From CAWEBF01 sp963807235 (GTDB lineage Bacteria > Acidobacteriota > Vicinamibacteria > Vicinamibacterales > UBA2999), in the NCBI GenBank assembly GCA_963807235.1, contig CAWEBF010000025.1, positions 117,369 to 181,368 on the forward strand: a stretch of DNA of 64,000 nucleotides. Direction: 5' to 3'. A model generated the notes under the pieces. The model saw only the letters and a program-made list of their open reading frames with translations, was not told where the DNA came from and did not search any database. A program made the position numbers and the translations under genes. Positions within the stretch are counted from its first letter, which is position 1. Each line of letters opens with the position of its first letter. Below, one piece after another: positions 19,318 through 28,177 of the stretch.

Positions 19318-20006
19318 GGCCTTTGGTGAGCGGCTGCGGCCGGCTGTATCGGCGCGTCGCACGCGCGTTTCCTGAAGAGTTCAGGGCGGTGTGCGGTGAC
19401 GGCCTCGAACAGCTCGGGCAAGACGTCGTGCCGCTGGTCTGGCAGCAGCGAGGCGTTGTCGGCCTGGTGCGCCTCTTTTCCGATCTCGCCGTGCGGTTGC
19501 CCTACGAGTATCTCTCGTCTCTGATCGAGAAGCTGAAGGAGGTCACCATGAGTGGCGACGTGTTTGAAGGGACGTGGAAAGCGAGGATCGACGATTCGCA
19601 GTGGGACACGGGCAACCCGACGCCTCAGCAGGCCTGCGTGCGATTCGAGGCTACGGACACGGGTTACCTCATGGTCGCGTATGGAATTGTTGACGGCCAG
19701 GCGGTGGCGGAACGTCCTCAAGCGATCAGTACGGACGGGCGGCGCCGGCCCCTCCTCGATCTCGGCGGCCGTCCGATTCCGGGGGTTCCAGCAGGTGCTG
19801 TGGGCTTTTGCAGCCGCCCGGATCCTCAGACTCTGCAACTAGGAACCGAGGCCGACGGAAAGATACTTGGCGCGGGAACGTTCAAAGTGTCAGCGGACGG
19901 AAAGACGCTGACCGCGACCAACGAAGGCGTCGGCCTCAAGGGGCCATTTAAGGTCGTCATGGTCTTGGAGCGCGTCGTCCCCGATCCGTACGTGCCGCAA
20001 AGCTGA
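19314..20006 (+). CDS. Permease-prefix-like helix fused to an unrecognised soluble domain
   Basis: Starting at the GTG that overlaps the PadR stop (GTGA), the protein has 230 residues. Residues about 8-75 (L-Y-R-R-V-A-R-A-F-P-E-E-F-R-A-V-C-G-D-G) match the soluble helix that precedes ADOP permeases, but no membrane segment follows. From the internal M-S-G-D-V-F-E-G-T-W-K (about 79) to the end is a beta-rich domain (G-T-F-K-V-S-A-D-G-K-T-L-T-A-T-N) resembling small lipocalin-like or calycin domains. It could also be two proteins if translation restarts at the ATG at 19549. Function is unknown. Confidence 0.65.
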   Translation: MRPLVSGCGRLYRRVARAFPEEFRAVCGDGLEQLGQDVVPLVWQQRGVVGLVRLFSDLAVRLPYEYLSSLIEKLKEVTMSGDVFEGTWKARIDDSQWDTGNPTPQQACVRFEATDTGYLMVAYGIVDGQAVAERPQAISTDGRRRPLLDLGGRPIPGVPAGAVGFCSRPDPQTLQLGTEADGKILGAGTFKVSADGKTLTATNEGVGLKGPFKVVMVLERVVPDPYVPQS

Positions 20007-20013
20007 TTCGCGC

Positions 20014-20552
20014 ATGCGGCGCCTGCGTGCCGTGCTCGTTTTGCTCCTGACGCCAGCCGCCGTGTGCCAGGCGCAGGATACCGCTCGCATGGAGCAGGTG
20101 GTGCAGTCCTTTGCCACCAGCAAGACCTTCAGCGGCTCGATCCTGGTGGCGCGCGGCGACCAGGTGATCCGGCGTTCGCTGGACGCAAGGCGCTCGATCC
20201 GAGGCTGCTGCGCCGCATTGTCGAACGTGCGCACGCCGGCGGCCTGCGTGTGTCGGCGCACATCGTCAACGGCGCCGACTTCCGCAACGCCGTGAACGCC
20301 GGCGTGGACGAAATCGTGCACATCCCCGCCTGGGGGGCATTTCCCGCTGTTGAACAACGGATGGCTCAAATCGCCACCACTGCGCTCGACGAAGCGGGCA
20401 TCCGGCAGATTGCAGCCGATTTGGCGGGGTTGATCCGGCTGATCCGTTGGACGACTGGCGCAACACCCGGCGAATCAAGCTGCGGTTCAAGCAGGGCGTG
20501 GAGGTCATCCATAATCGATAGCTGTGGTCATATGGAGACGCTGACGGCCTGA
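20014..20552 (+). pseudogene. Chimeric remnant: start of a serine hydrolase joined to a piece of an amidohydrolase
   Basis: From 20014 the first 50 codons are a signal peptide and M-E-Q-V-V-Q-S-F, then F-S-G-S-I-L-V-A-R-G-D-Q-V, the N-terminus of a beta-lactamase-type serine hydrolase. At about 20175, in another frame, the sequence becomes A-L-D-P-R-L-L-R-R-I-V-E-R-A-H-A-G-G-L-R and then V-N-A-G-V-D-E-I-V-H-I-P-A-W. That is the central part of an imidazolonepropionase-like amidohydrolase. Neither gene is complete. The join looks like a deletion between two formerly neighbouring genes, not a working fusion. Nothing recognisable follows between about 20430 and 20558. Confidence 0.5.
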
Positions 20553-20558
20553 AGCGGC

Positions 20559-23231
20559 TTATTCGTGTCGCAACGTGCGCATGGGATCGACCTTCGCTGC
20601 GCGCGCAGCGGGAATCCACGTCGCGAACAGGCACGCCGCCACGATCACGCCGAGACTCGCGAGATAGGCGACCGGATCGGTGACATGCACGATTTGCGAG
20701 ATCAGCGCGCCGGCCGGCGTCGCGAGCACCGCCGTTGCGAGTGCTGCGGCAAGCGCTGCGCCCGCGATCAGACCAGCCATCACCGGCCGCGTCGTCTGGG
20801 CGATCATCAATTGCGTCACCGAGCGCGCGGACGCCCCGAGCGCCATTCGTACGCCAATCTCGCGGGTCCGCTGCTCGACCAGATATGACAGCACGCTGAA
20901 CAGCCCCGATACGGTCAGCAGCAATGCGAGCCCGCCGAGCACGAGCGACACCCAGAACGCGATCTGCAGGAAGAGCGTCTCGAGCCTTGCCACCGTGCGC
21001 ATGGTGATAATCGTCGCCATGTTCGGATCGACCCTGGTCAGACGGTCGAGCAGCGCTTGCCGCGCCAGGTTCGGCTCGCCCTGCACGCGTGCCACGATCG
21101 ACGTCTTCGCTACGTCGAGGCCTGTGGGAAGGAATACGCCGGCCTCCTTGATGCCAGTGATGCGGAATCCGCGCACGTCTCGAGCCACCCCAATCACCGT
21201 GACCATGCGCGTCTGCAGCGGCCCTTCATCGGCGGGCGCACCGGGATTGATCCTGAGGAACCCGCCGGGCGGCTGAACGCCGGAATCCGGTTCGAGCCGG
21301 AACGTTTCGCCCACGCCCCTGCCATCGGGCCACAACGCCCGCGCCACGGATTCGGAGACGATCGCCACCGGATGATGGTCGCGTTCCCACGGCATGAACG
21401 CGCGGCCGCGCACGATGGGGATGTCGAGCACATCGAAGTACGAACTCGAAACGGATTTGAACACCACCGGCGTCTTGCCGGCGCCAGCGTCGACCCAGCC
21501 AACGCGCAACGGCGCGAGCAACTGCGGCCTGACGGCAGCGTATGCGGTGATCGTCGCGTCGCTCGTAATTGCCTGGGTCATCGCCGCGCGCTTCGGCTCG
21601 CTGGTGATGTCGATCAACACCGTATCGGCGGTCCGTAAACCCGGATCGACTCGAGCAGAGGCGATTGTGCTGCGCAGAAAGATGGCCGCGCAGATCACCA
21701 GCAGCGACGATGCGAACACCTGCATACCGATCAGCGCGTTGCGCGCGCGACCCGGTCGCGCGCCTTTGACCAGCTCCCCGCGGAGCGTCCGTACCGGGTG
21801 GATCGCCGTCGCGTGCAGCGCGGGCATCAGCGCGAAGAATCCGGTGGCCGCCACCGCGGCGACCACGAGAAACACCGCAACCCGCCAGTCGGCCGCCGGC
21901 ACGCTGAGGTTGATGTCGCCAATATCGACCGGCATCGTCCGCAGTGCCCAGTAAACTGCGCCCTCGAGGGCGAGGCGCGAGATCAGGTAACCGCCCGCAG
22001 CCGCCGCCAGCGCCAGCAGCACGCTCTCGGTCATCAGCTGCTGGACAATGCGCCGGCGCGATGCACCAAGCGAGAGTCGAATGCCGATCTCCCGCTGCCG
22101 AGCCACTCCCCGCGCCAGCAACAGGTTGGCGACGTTGGCGCAGGCGATCATCAGGATCAATCCGAAGGCGACGAAGAGCGGTGCGAAGACCGCGACGGCT
22201 TCCAGCGGCTGCGGGATGGTTCCGCGGCGTGGCACCAGGTCAAGGCTCGTGGAGCGGCGGTCGCCGGTGTCCGCCGACTGGTTCGAATCCCAGGCCGCCA
22301 GTTGCGCGCGAGCCTGCTCCTTCGACACGCCCGGTCTCAGCCGGCCGACGATCTCCACGCCGGCCTCGACTTCGCGGCCGCGATCGGGCGGCCGGAACTG
22401 CCCCAGCTGCGATAACGGTGCCCAGAGATCGGGGCCGCCCTCCTCGAGGCCGCGGAATCCATCGGGGGTAACGCCGATGATCTCGAACGGCGCGCCGTTG
22501 ACGAGCACTGTCCGGCCGAGCACGTTCGGGTCACGATTGAAATGCCGATCCCACCCCTTGTGGCTCAGCACGATCACGGCGTTGCCGCCCGAACGCGTCT
22601 CGTCGGCCGGCATGAGGGCGCGGCCTATGACCGGATTGACGCGAACGACCTGAAAGAAATTCCCGGTGACGAGCGTGACCGCCATTCTCCGGCCGTCGAC
22701 GTAAAGATTGATCCCGAGTACGGTGGCGTAGGCGTCTGTGAAGACATGCGTGTCGGCTCGCATGGCGTCGAACATCGGACGCGCCAGCAGCGAGGGATCG
22801 CCGTTGGCCTTCTGGGTCCGCTCGACCGCGTACATCTCGCCGACGTCGGGCACCTGGTCGACGCGAAAGATGAGCGTATTGAGAATGGTGAACAGCACCG
22901 CCACCACGCCAAGTCCGATGGCCACCGTTACGACGATGGTGAATGCGGCGAGCGGCGCCTTGGTGAAGGTGCGCAACGCGTACTGAACGTCGCGAATGGT
23001 GTTGTCGATGACCGCGGTGCCGCGCTCGTCGCGGCAGCGATCGGCCGCCAGCGCCGTCGATCCGAAGCGCGCCTGCGCGCGTTCGCGTGCCTCTGCCGGC
23101 GTCATGCCTTCATCGATCAGCTTTCTGGCCTCGCGCTCGATGTGGAAGGCGAGCTCCTCGTCGAGCTCCTGCTCGACGCGGTTGGGCCTGAACAACGCAC
23201 GTACCCTCAGTTTCAGGTCGTTGAATGTCAT
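20559..23231 (-). CDS. ADOP-type ABC transporter permease, intact
   Basis: The 890-residue protein is uninterrupted. Its order is prefix helix (E-Q-E-L-D-E-E-L-A-F-H-I-E-R-E-A), first transmembrane segment and MacB periplasmic domain (about 95-370), FtsX core (A-C-A-N-V-A-N-L-L-L-A-R-G then R-E-I-G-I-R-L-S-L-G-A), a second transmembrane and periplasmic half, and the final FtsX core (Q-R-T-R-E-I-G-V-R-M-A-L-G-A) ending A-A-R-A-A-K-V-D-P-M-R. The ATG at 23231 shares ATGA with the PadR stop, so the two genes are translationally coupled. It is the only full-length working ADOP in the window. The substrate is unknown. Confidence 0.92.
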   Translation of the reverse strand: MTFNDLKLRVRALFRPNRVEQELDEELAFHIEREARKLIDEGMTPAEARERAQARFGSTALAADRCRDERGTAVIDNTIRDVQYALRTFTKAPLAAFTIVVTVAIGLGVVAVLFTILNTLIFRVDQVPDVGEMYAVERTQKANGDPSLLARPMFDAMRADTHVFTDAYATVLGINLYVDGRRMAVTLVTGNFFQVVRVNPVIGRALMPADETRSGGNAVIVLSHKGWDRHFNRDPNVLGRTVLVNGAPFEIIGVTPDGFRGLEEGGPDLWAPLSQLGQFRPPDRGREVEAGVEIVGRLRPGVSKEQARAQLAAWDSNQSADTGDRRSTSLDLVPRRGTIPQPLEAVAVFAPLFVAFGLILMIACANVANLLLARGVARQREIGIRLSLGASRRRIVQQLMTESVLLALAAAAGGYLISRLALEGAVYWALRTMPVDIGDINLSVPAADWRVAVFLVVAAVAATGFFALMPALHATAIHPVRTLRGELVKGARPGRARNALIGMQVFASSLLVICAAIFLRSTIASARVDPGLRTADTVLIDITSEPKRAAMTQAITSDATITAYAAVRPQLLAPLRVGWVDAGAGKTPVVFKSVSSSYFDVLDIPIVRGRAFMPWERDHHPVAIVSESVARALWPDGRGVGETFRLEPDSGVQPPGGFLRINPGAPADEGPLQTRMVTVIGVARDVRGFRITGIKEAGVFLPTGLDVAKTSIVARVQGEPNLARQALLDRLTRVDPNMATIITMRTVARLETLFLQIAFWVSLVLGGLALLLTVSGLFSVLSYLVEQRTREIGVRMALGASARSVTQLMIAQTTRPVMAGLIAGAALAAALATAVLATPAGALISQIVHVTDPVAYLASLGVIVAACLFATWIPAARAAKVDPMRTLRHE

Positions 23232-23557
23232 GCGAGCTTCATCACGCGGCCGATGGCGTTTGCCATGCGTTCCCATTCCCGCGCTTCGACCGCGAGTTGA
23301 CGGCGGCCCGACGCGGTAAGGTGGTAATACTTGGCGCGGCGGCCCAGCTCCGAGACCTTCCAGTCGGCCTCGATCCAGCCCTGGTGCTCGAGACGATGGA
23401 GGGCCGGATACAGCGAGCCCTGATTGATCTGCAGGACGTCTTGGGAAATCTGCTGGACGCGCTCGGAGACGGCCCAGCCATGCAGGGCATCCTTCTGCAG
23501 CGTGCGCAGGATCAACAGATCGAGCGTGCCGGGCAGCAAATCGGGTGTTCTCGCCAT
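23228..23557 (-). CDS. PadR-family transcriptional regulator
   Basis: The start at 23557 gives 109 residues: T-L-D-L-L-I-L-R-T-L-Q, H-G-W-A-V-S-E-R-V, N-Q-G-S-L-Y-P-A-L-H-R-L-E and R-A-K-Y-Y-H-L-T-A-S-G, the standard PadR core, and a close relative of the one at 4587. The open frame continues upstream to 23728 and beyond but enters the operator and a DUF885 remnant, so those codons are not part of the gene. It overlaps the ADOP gene by four bases and probably represses the pair through the inverted repeat next to its start. Confidence 0.93.
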   Translation of the reverse strand: MARTPDLLPGTLDLLILRTLQKDALHGWAVSERVQQISQDVLQINQGSLYPALHRLEHQGWIEADWKVSELGRRAKYYHLTASGRRQLAVEAREWERMANAIGRVMKLA

Positions 23558-23605
23558 GGTGTAGACAGTCGACACTACAAAGTCTTGGTGTCGACTGTCA
23601 ACACC
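23558..23605 (-). promoter_or_regulatory. Long inverted repeat abutting the PadR start: candidate operator
   Basis: Arms 23558-23575 and 23588-23605 (GGTGTAGACAGTCGACAC and its complement with one mismatch) are separated by 12 bases. The repeat begins at the base next to the start codon, so a bound protein would cover the leader and the core promoter. PadR dimers often bind such sites; autoregulation is inferred. Confidence 0.65.
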
Positions 23606-23625
23606 AAGCCTGCCAAAGATGAGAC

Positions 23626-23791
23626 GAGCGCGATGGCGCTGAGGTTCCTCGCGTTGCTGTTTGGCCGCGTTCGCCAGCTCGTAGGCAATGAACCGGGCGA
23701 TGTGCTCCTCGAGGACGGGCAGCGGCACCGAACCGATGGCGAGAATGGTGTCGTGGTGGCGACGCTGATCGAACTTCGCGCCGAGCTTCTC
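23626..23791 (-). pseudogene. C-terminal remnant of a DUF885-type protein
   Basis: Reading leftward from 23791: E-K-L-G-A-K-F-D, H-D-T-I-L-A-I-G-S-V-P-L-P-V-L-E, then F-I-A-Y-E-L. The F-H-D-x-x-L-x-x-G-x-x-P-L-P-V-L pattern is the usual C-terminus of DUF885 proteins. No upstream part exists here. The frame has no stop before the PadR gene, so it reads in phase into it. Confidence 0.45.
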
Positions 23792-23968
23792 CTATGCCTC
23801 GGCTCGTACGGTTATCCGGATGTGGCCTTTGCAAGTCTTCGCCATTGATCGTGGCCGTTTGCAGGTTCTACTGGTGCGAGGCGCTCAAAATGTCACTCGC
23901 TGCTTCGATGCGCCGGCAAGCCGTGAGACGGGTGCGTCGCGACTTCAAGTCCATTCTTGCGGCGCAAC

Positions 23969-23994
23969 GCCGCGGGCTGCAAGCAGCCCGCGGC
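23969..23994. terminator. Perfect 12-bp hairpin after the gene at 24006
   Basis: GCCGCGGGCTGC - AA - GCAGCCCGCGGC is an uninterrupted GC-rich stem, with an effective loop of four after opening one pair, located 12 bases beyond the stop of the leftward gene. No U-run follows, so it may be a processing or Rho-related element and not a canonical intrinsic terminator. Confidence 0.5.
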
Positions 23995-24005
23995 TTACAG
24001 GTAGG

Positions 24006-24287
24006 TCAGGCGGTCACTCTCGAGCCGGTGTTCTTGCAGGACGCCGCGATACGCCGCAGCGAGCGGATCTGCATCTCGCCGTCACTCAGCGTGCCGGTCA
24101 CGCTGACGCGCTGTCCGACGTGATTCGTCAGCTTCAAACGCTTCGAAGCATCCATGACCTCGACCGGCGCTGACCCCTTCTTCAGGAACGCAGACTTCCA
24201 GTTTCGCGAGCGTGGTGCATCCGCGCCGGAGGTGTCCTTCAGACGGAACGTCTCGTCGTCGCGCTCGAGGCATCCCGTGATCGTCAC
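24006..24287 (-). CDS. Small exported protein with a C-x(n)-C OB-like domain, unrecognised
   Basis: The 93-residue frame reads T-I-T-G-C-L-E-R-D-D-E-T-F-R-L-K-D, then H-V-G-Q-R-V-S-V-T-G-T-L and a final cysteine. This small beta-barrel pattern (V-T-G-C-L...G-x-x-V-x-V-T-G-T) is common in acidobacterial exported proteins of unknown function. Upstream in the same frame are hydrophobic codons L-L-A-I-V-E-L-G-T-A-A-G-A-V-A before a TAA, so a signal peptide probably existed and its start may have been lost or shifted. A strong hairpin follows the stop. Confidence 0.5.
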   Translation of the reverse strand: MTITGCLERDDETFRLKDTSGADAPRSRNWKSAFLKKGSAPVEVMDASKRLKLTNHVGQRVSVTGTLSDGEMQIRSLRRIAASCKNTGSRVTA

Positions 24288-24428
24288 GTGAGCTGGCTTT
24301 GCGACGGCGCCGGCAGCCGTTCCTAATTCAACAATTGCAAGCAGCGAAGGCGTCGCTTAGCGCCGAAGCACCTTCGGTTCCTGGCGTCTTCCATCCATGG
24401 GTTCGCCCAGGCTCGCCTCCGAAATACC

Positions 24429-25166
24429 GTGGCCCCGACAGTTGGCCGTGGCGCGACGGAGGTGGAAATCGTCAATTCACCCCAAAACGGCCGAAAAATC
24501 GAGGACTGGAAGGGCACTGAGATTGCCATCGTTGACCAGGTGGTTAAACCATCTGGGCAAACCGGAGCGGACACCAAGACCCGCATCCTCGACGCCGCCG
24601 ACGAGATCTTCGTTCGGCGCGGCATTGACGGCGCGCGCATGCAGGAGATCGCCGATCAGGCAGGCGTAAATAAGGCCCTCCTGCACTACCACTTCCGATC
24701 GAAGGCGGACCTCGCTCGGGCCGTCTGGCTTCGTATTGCCTCGTCCTTTGTTCCCGGCATCTTCCAGATGTTGGGGTCCGACATTTCGCTCGACGAGAAG
24801 ATTGACCGATTCGTCGATGCCTATCACACCCGGCTCGCCAAGCACCCCTATCTGCTCGGCTATGTCATTAGCGAAGCGGCGCGACATCCTGATTTCACCG
24901 ATGACTTCTACTCGGCGGAGCGACGGAAGGCCGCACGACGGTCGCTTGAGCGCGTGGAACAGCAGATCAACGAACGCGCCAAGCGAAAAAAGATCAAGCC
25001 TGTCTCGGCTGATCAGTTTCTGGTGACCCTCGTCGGCAGTTGCCTGTGGCCGTTCGTGGCACAGCCGATGATCGCGGAGGCACTGGGTCTCACGCCCAAA
25101 GGGCTTCGCGACTTCATGAAACGCCGTCGAACCGAACTTCCTGCGTTACTGAAAAGGACGCTCTAA
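24429..25166 (+). CDS. TetR/AcrR-family transcriptional regulator
   Basis: The core begins T-K-T-R-I-L-D-A-A-D-E-I-F-V-R-R-G, followed by the helix-turn-helix M-Q-E-I-A-D-Q-A-G-V-N-K-A-L-L-H-Y-H-F-R-S-K, an almost ideal TetR DNA-binding domain. The rest is a helical ligand domain with S-E-A-A-R-H-P. From the ATG at 24429 there are 245 residues, but the first 37 look unstructured and a GTG at 24540 is an alternative start. It lies 30 bases before the HXXEE gene and probably controls it. Confidence 0.88.
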   Translation: MAPTVGRGATEVEIVNSPQNGRKIEDWKGTEIAIVDQVVKPSGQTGADTKTRILDAADEIFVRRGIDGARMQEIADQAGVNKALLHYHFRSKADLARAVWLRIASSFVPGIFQMLGSDISLDEKIDRFVDAYHTRLAKHPYLLGYVISEAARHPDFTDDFYSAERRKAARRSLERVEQQINERAKRKKIKPVSADQFLVTLVGSCLWPFVAQPMIAEALGLTPKGLRDFMKRRRTELPALLKRTL

Positions 25167-25196
25167 CGTTTCTTCTATCCAGCACAGAGGTCAACG

Positions 25197-25944
25197 ATGC
25201 AACAGCACTGGTTCTACGACGTTTGGGCTTTCATCGGCGCGGGTGGGGCAATCGTGATGGTCGCCATCATGATGACGACCGACACATTCCGTAGCAATCT
25301 CACGGTATCGCGCTGGCGTGATGTCGTCTGGCTGGCGTGGCTCGCCGCGCCGCTCTACTGGGTGCATCAACTTGAGGAATACAGCCTGCCGGTGATGGGC
25401 CTGCCCGTACTCACTCCCCGACATGGTGTGCGGGCAATTCGGTTTTCCGCCGTATCCCGAATGCCCTATTCCCATGACGTTCTACCCGGTGGTGAACATC
25501 TCACTCATGTGGTTTGGAGCGCCACTCGCAGCGTACATCTGCAGACGCAACGTCCTCATTGGCCTCAGTTCCTGGGGATTGATCATGGCGAACGGATTTG
25601 TCCATAGCTTTGGTGGCATTACGGCAGGTGCCTATAACACCGGACTGTGGACCGCCGCTGTCTTGTTTATTCCGTTGTCACTCTGGGTCATTTACGCCTG
25701 CGCGATTCGTGGACCGTACAGCGGCAAAGTCGTGGGCGCGGCAATCGTCTCCGGGGCCGTCACTCATGCCGTTCTTTTCGCCGGCTACGGCATGTTCAAG
25801 GCCGGGGTGATCGGCAATGCGGGCCTAGTGGTCTATGGCGCCGTGGTCGGTTTCACGCCGATCATCTTGGCGGCCCTTGCGAGCCGGTTCTTCAAGCCTG
25901 AGTTGCTGCGGCCAGTTTCGGCGCTGAGCCTCCCGCGTGTCTGA
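25197..25944 (+). CDS. HXXEE-domain membrane protein (one frameshift)
   Basis: The first frame contains W-V-H-Q-L-E-E-Y, the H-x-x-E-E motif that names this family of small multi-helix membrane proteins. A slip near 25415 leads to the second frame: N-G-F-V-H-S-F-G-G, then helices to the stop at 25944. Together they give about 248 residues with six or seven hydrophobic segments, somewhat longer than typical HXXEE proteins. The conserved histidines and glutamates suggest a metal or a metal-dependent lipid reaction; no reaction is known. It is likely co-transcribed with the TetR gene. Confidence 0.7.
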
Positions 25945-26146
25945 AGAAGACGCTGCAGCCATGACTACGACGACTACCTCGCGGTTGTGATCACTCGATT
26001 GTCGATGACTGCGGCGGTGCTCGCCCCGCATGGTGAACGGGCCAACGATGCAACGGCACGGCTTCGACTACTCGATTCAGGAAATGATTGGTAAGAACCT
26101 CTCGATTGTGTTGGCATCCGTCCAGAGACCAAAGGAGAAAGATATC

Positions 26147-27319
26147 GTGACGACCATTGCCTCTTCCGACCCGGCGACTGTCGGTCTTGACCCGGCCGCG
26201 TTGCAAAGACTTGTGGCGGCTATTCAAGCCGACATCGATCGCGGACAGACGGCTGGTGCTGCGATCATCGTCGCGCGCGGCGGTGAAATCGGCTGCCGGG
26301 AGGTGTTAGGTCATGTCGCGCCCGGTCGAGCCGCTGCGGCCGATGACCTCTATTTGCTGATGTCGCTCTCCAAGTCTTTCGCCGCGTCCCTGGTCCTGCG
26401 GGCCATCGACCACGGCAGATTCACGCTGGACACGCGGGCGGCCGATGTCCTTCCGGAGTTCGGTGTCGCGGGCAAGAAGGGCATCACCGTCCGGCAGCTT
26501 CTCAACCATACCGCGGGCATATTTCCCGCGTTGCCGCCCCCGCCTCCGCTGGGGTTCGACGACATGGGGAACCTCGCCAAGGTCGTGGCGGCCATTTCCG
26601 CCGTCCCGGTCGCGTATCCACCCGGCACGCAATGCTCCTACGCCCCGACGGCGGGACATGCGGTCCTTGCGCAAATGCTGGTAGTGACCGACCCGGCCAA
26701 ACGTTCATTCTCGACGATTGCGCAAGAAGACCTGTTTGAGCCGCTGGGCATGGTGGACACCCGTTATGGTATGTCCCCGGACGAGCCGCGTCGGGTGCCA
26801 ACGTTTTACACCGAACGAAACACGACGCCGGCCACTACCGCGGCCGCCAACATGCTCAACACGTTCATGCCCAAAGGGGAAGTGCCAGCGGGAAATGCGT
26901 ACGGCACCGTAGACGATGCTTTCCGCTTTGCCGAGGTGATGCGTCGCCGGGGCAGCAATGGCAGTTACCGCCTGATGTCACCGGCGCTGTTCGACTATGC
27001 CAGTCAGAACCACACGGGCGACATGAGTAACGCCGCAGTTCAGTTCTATATTCTGGAACACGGCATGCCGGATTTTCCCGTTAACTTCTCGTTGCTCGGC
27101 GGCTATGTGCGAGGTCATGGACACTATCTGACCGGGGCCGGGCATACAGCCTCGCCGCGAGCGTTCTATGCGGTCGGCGGCGGCTCGACGATGTGGCTGG
27201 TGGACCCAGAGCGGGACCTGACATTCGTATTCCTCTGTGCCGGCCTCCTCGATGGTCTCGCCCATTTTCAACGGTTGCAGAGATTGAGCGACCTGGCACT
27301 GGCGGCCTGCACCGACTAG
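26147..27319 (+). CDS. Serine hydrolase of the beta-lactamase/PBP-like family
   Basis: The GTG at 26147, nine bases after AAGGAG, gives 390 residues; the earlier ATG at 26030 lacks a ribosome site. The active-site motif S-L-S-K occurs in L-L-M-S-L-S-K-S-F-A-A, the second motif is S-Y-A-P (Y-x-N variant), and L-L-N-H-T-A-G-I-F precedes it. A C-terminal G-G-G-S-T-M-W-L-V-D-P corresponds to the third motif region. It has no signal peptide from this start, so it may act in the cytoplasm as an esterase-like enzyme. It directly precedes the tRNA-like repeat at 27453. Confidence 0.85.
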   Translation: MTTIASSDPATVGLDPAALQRLVAAIQADIDRGQTAGAAIIVARGGEIGCREVLGHVAPGRAAAADDLYLLMSLSKSFAASLVLRAIDHGRFTLDTRAADVLPEFGVAGKKGITVRQLLNHTAGIFPALPPPPPLGFDDMGNLAKVVAAISAVPVAYPPGTQCSYAPTAGHAVLAQMLVVTDPAKRSFSTIAQEDLFEPLGMVDTRYGMSPDEPRRVPTFYTERNTTPATTAAANMLNTFMPKGEVPAGNAYGTVDDAFRFAEVMRRRGSNGSYRLMSPALFDYASQNHTGDMSNAAVQFYILEHGMPDFPVNFSLLGGYVRGHGHYLTGAGHTASPRAFYAVGGGSTMWLVDPERDLTFVFLCAGLLDGLAHFQRLQRLSDLALAACTD

Positions 27320-27452
27320 GAATGGGTTAGGGACGCTGGTTCGATGATGACTGCCTGACAATGAGGAGAGAACGGAGTTGGAGGTCGATGCGAGTTCTAA
27401 AGCGAAGATCACCCTGTTTCGTAAGTAATTGAAAACACAGGGCTAAATTGCG

Positions 27453-27480
27453 TGGCTGGGAGGCAGGGATTCGAACCCCG
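27453..27480. repeat. Direct repeat of the tRNA-Gln 3' end (att core, element 2)
   Basis: These 28 bases, from TGGCTGGGAGGCAGGGA to the CCCCG, equal 44855-44882 exactly and include the complement of CCA, the acceptor 3' strand and the T arm. Position, orientation and a following arm-like site fit an attachment site. Confidence 0.75.
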
Positions 27481-27607
27481 CCGTACTGGCTTTGGCAACT
27501 CACTGACGGCGTGCGTGTTGTGGTCACAACCCGTTCAGCCAGGCCAACTTCTCGTTACCCGCGCTGTTCCCAAGAGTCTCCAGGAATTCCCGCGAATCGT
27601 CCCAGTT

Positions 27608-27628
27608 CGTGGAGACATTGTGGAGACG
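27608..27628. promoter_or_regulatory. Candidate integrase arm-type site
   Basis: GTGGAGAC-ATT-GTGGAGAC, an 8-bp direct repeat with an 11-bp period (one helical turn), with flanking C and G. The same 21 bases recur at 35940-35960 and 44791-44811, each time near a tRNA-Gln att core. Confidence 0.45.
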
Positions 27629-27826
27629 AGCGGCGGCCGGCCTCGCCATGATGACCCTGTGCTCGACGGTCTCAAGGCTCTCGCTGCGCTCGACCCCTCC
27701 GGAGCTGCGGCCTTGACACGGTCTGCGCGCAGGGTTGGGTGGCGTTTATCGCGGCCGCCCGGAGACTCGGCCAAGAGGCCCTTGCGGCGCCTCAGCCAAG
27801 TATGTCATATTTGACATATCTCGCCT

Positions 27827-28177
27827 ATGGCCAAGAGCCCAGACAAGCCGCTCGTCTGGCTTCACGGTGAGGTGAAGACGCCGCCCTTCACAGCCGAGGC
27901 GCGCGTCGAGGCCGGGTTTCTGTTGCGACGGCTTCAACAGGGGGAAGTGCTGGGGCTGCCGCAGTCCCGACCTATGCCGACCGTTGGGGGCAAGTGCCAC
28001 GAGCTGCGGATCAACGACCGAACACAGACTTGGCGGATCATGTATTTCGTGGCCCCGGACGCCGTCGTGATCCTCGACGTGTTCAGCAAGAAGACGGAGA
28101 CCACGCCGAAGGCGGTCATCAAGACATGTCGACTGCGGCTGGCATCGTACCGACGGGCGGCCTCGGAGAAGGAATGA
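27827..28177 (+). CDS. Toxin of the RelE/HigB (phage gp49-like) family
   Basis: The 116-residue protein has R-R-L-Q-Q-G-E-V-L-G-L-P-Q-S-R-P-M-P, C-H-E-L-R-I-N-D, T-W-R-I-M-Y-F-V and V-I-L-D-V-F-S-K-K-T-E-T-T-P, the order seen in HigB-type mRNA interferases that cut mRNA on the ribosome. It precedes its antitoxin, the HigBA arrangement, and overlaps it by four bases (ATGA). It is the first gene after the att-flanking repeat, where such modules often stabilise islands. Confidence 0.88.
   Translation: MAKSPDKPLVWLHGEVKTPPFTAEARVEAGFLLRRLQQGEVLGLPQSRPMPTVGGKCHELRINDRTQTWRIMYFVAPDAVVILDVFSKKTETTPKAVIKTCRLRLASYRRAASEKE

Noticed and set aside
23969..23994. Perfect hairpin considered as an attC or REP element
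   Set aside because: It has no GTTRRRY boxes and no second copy was seen in the window, so it is listed only as a possible terminator.
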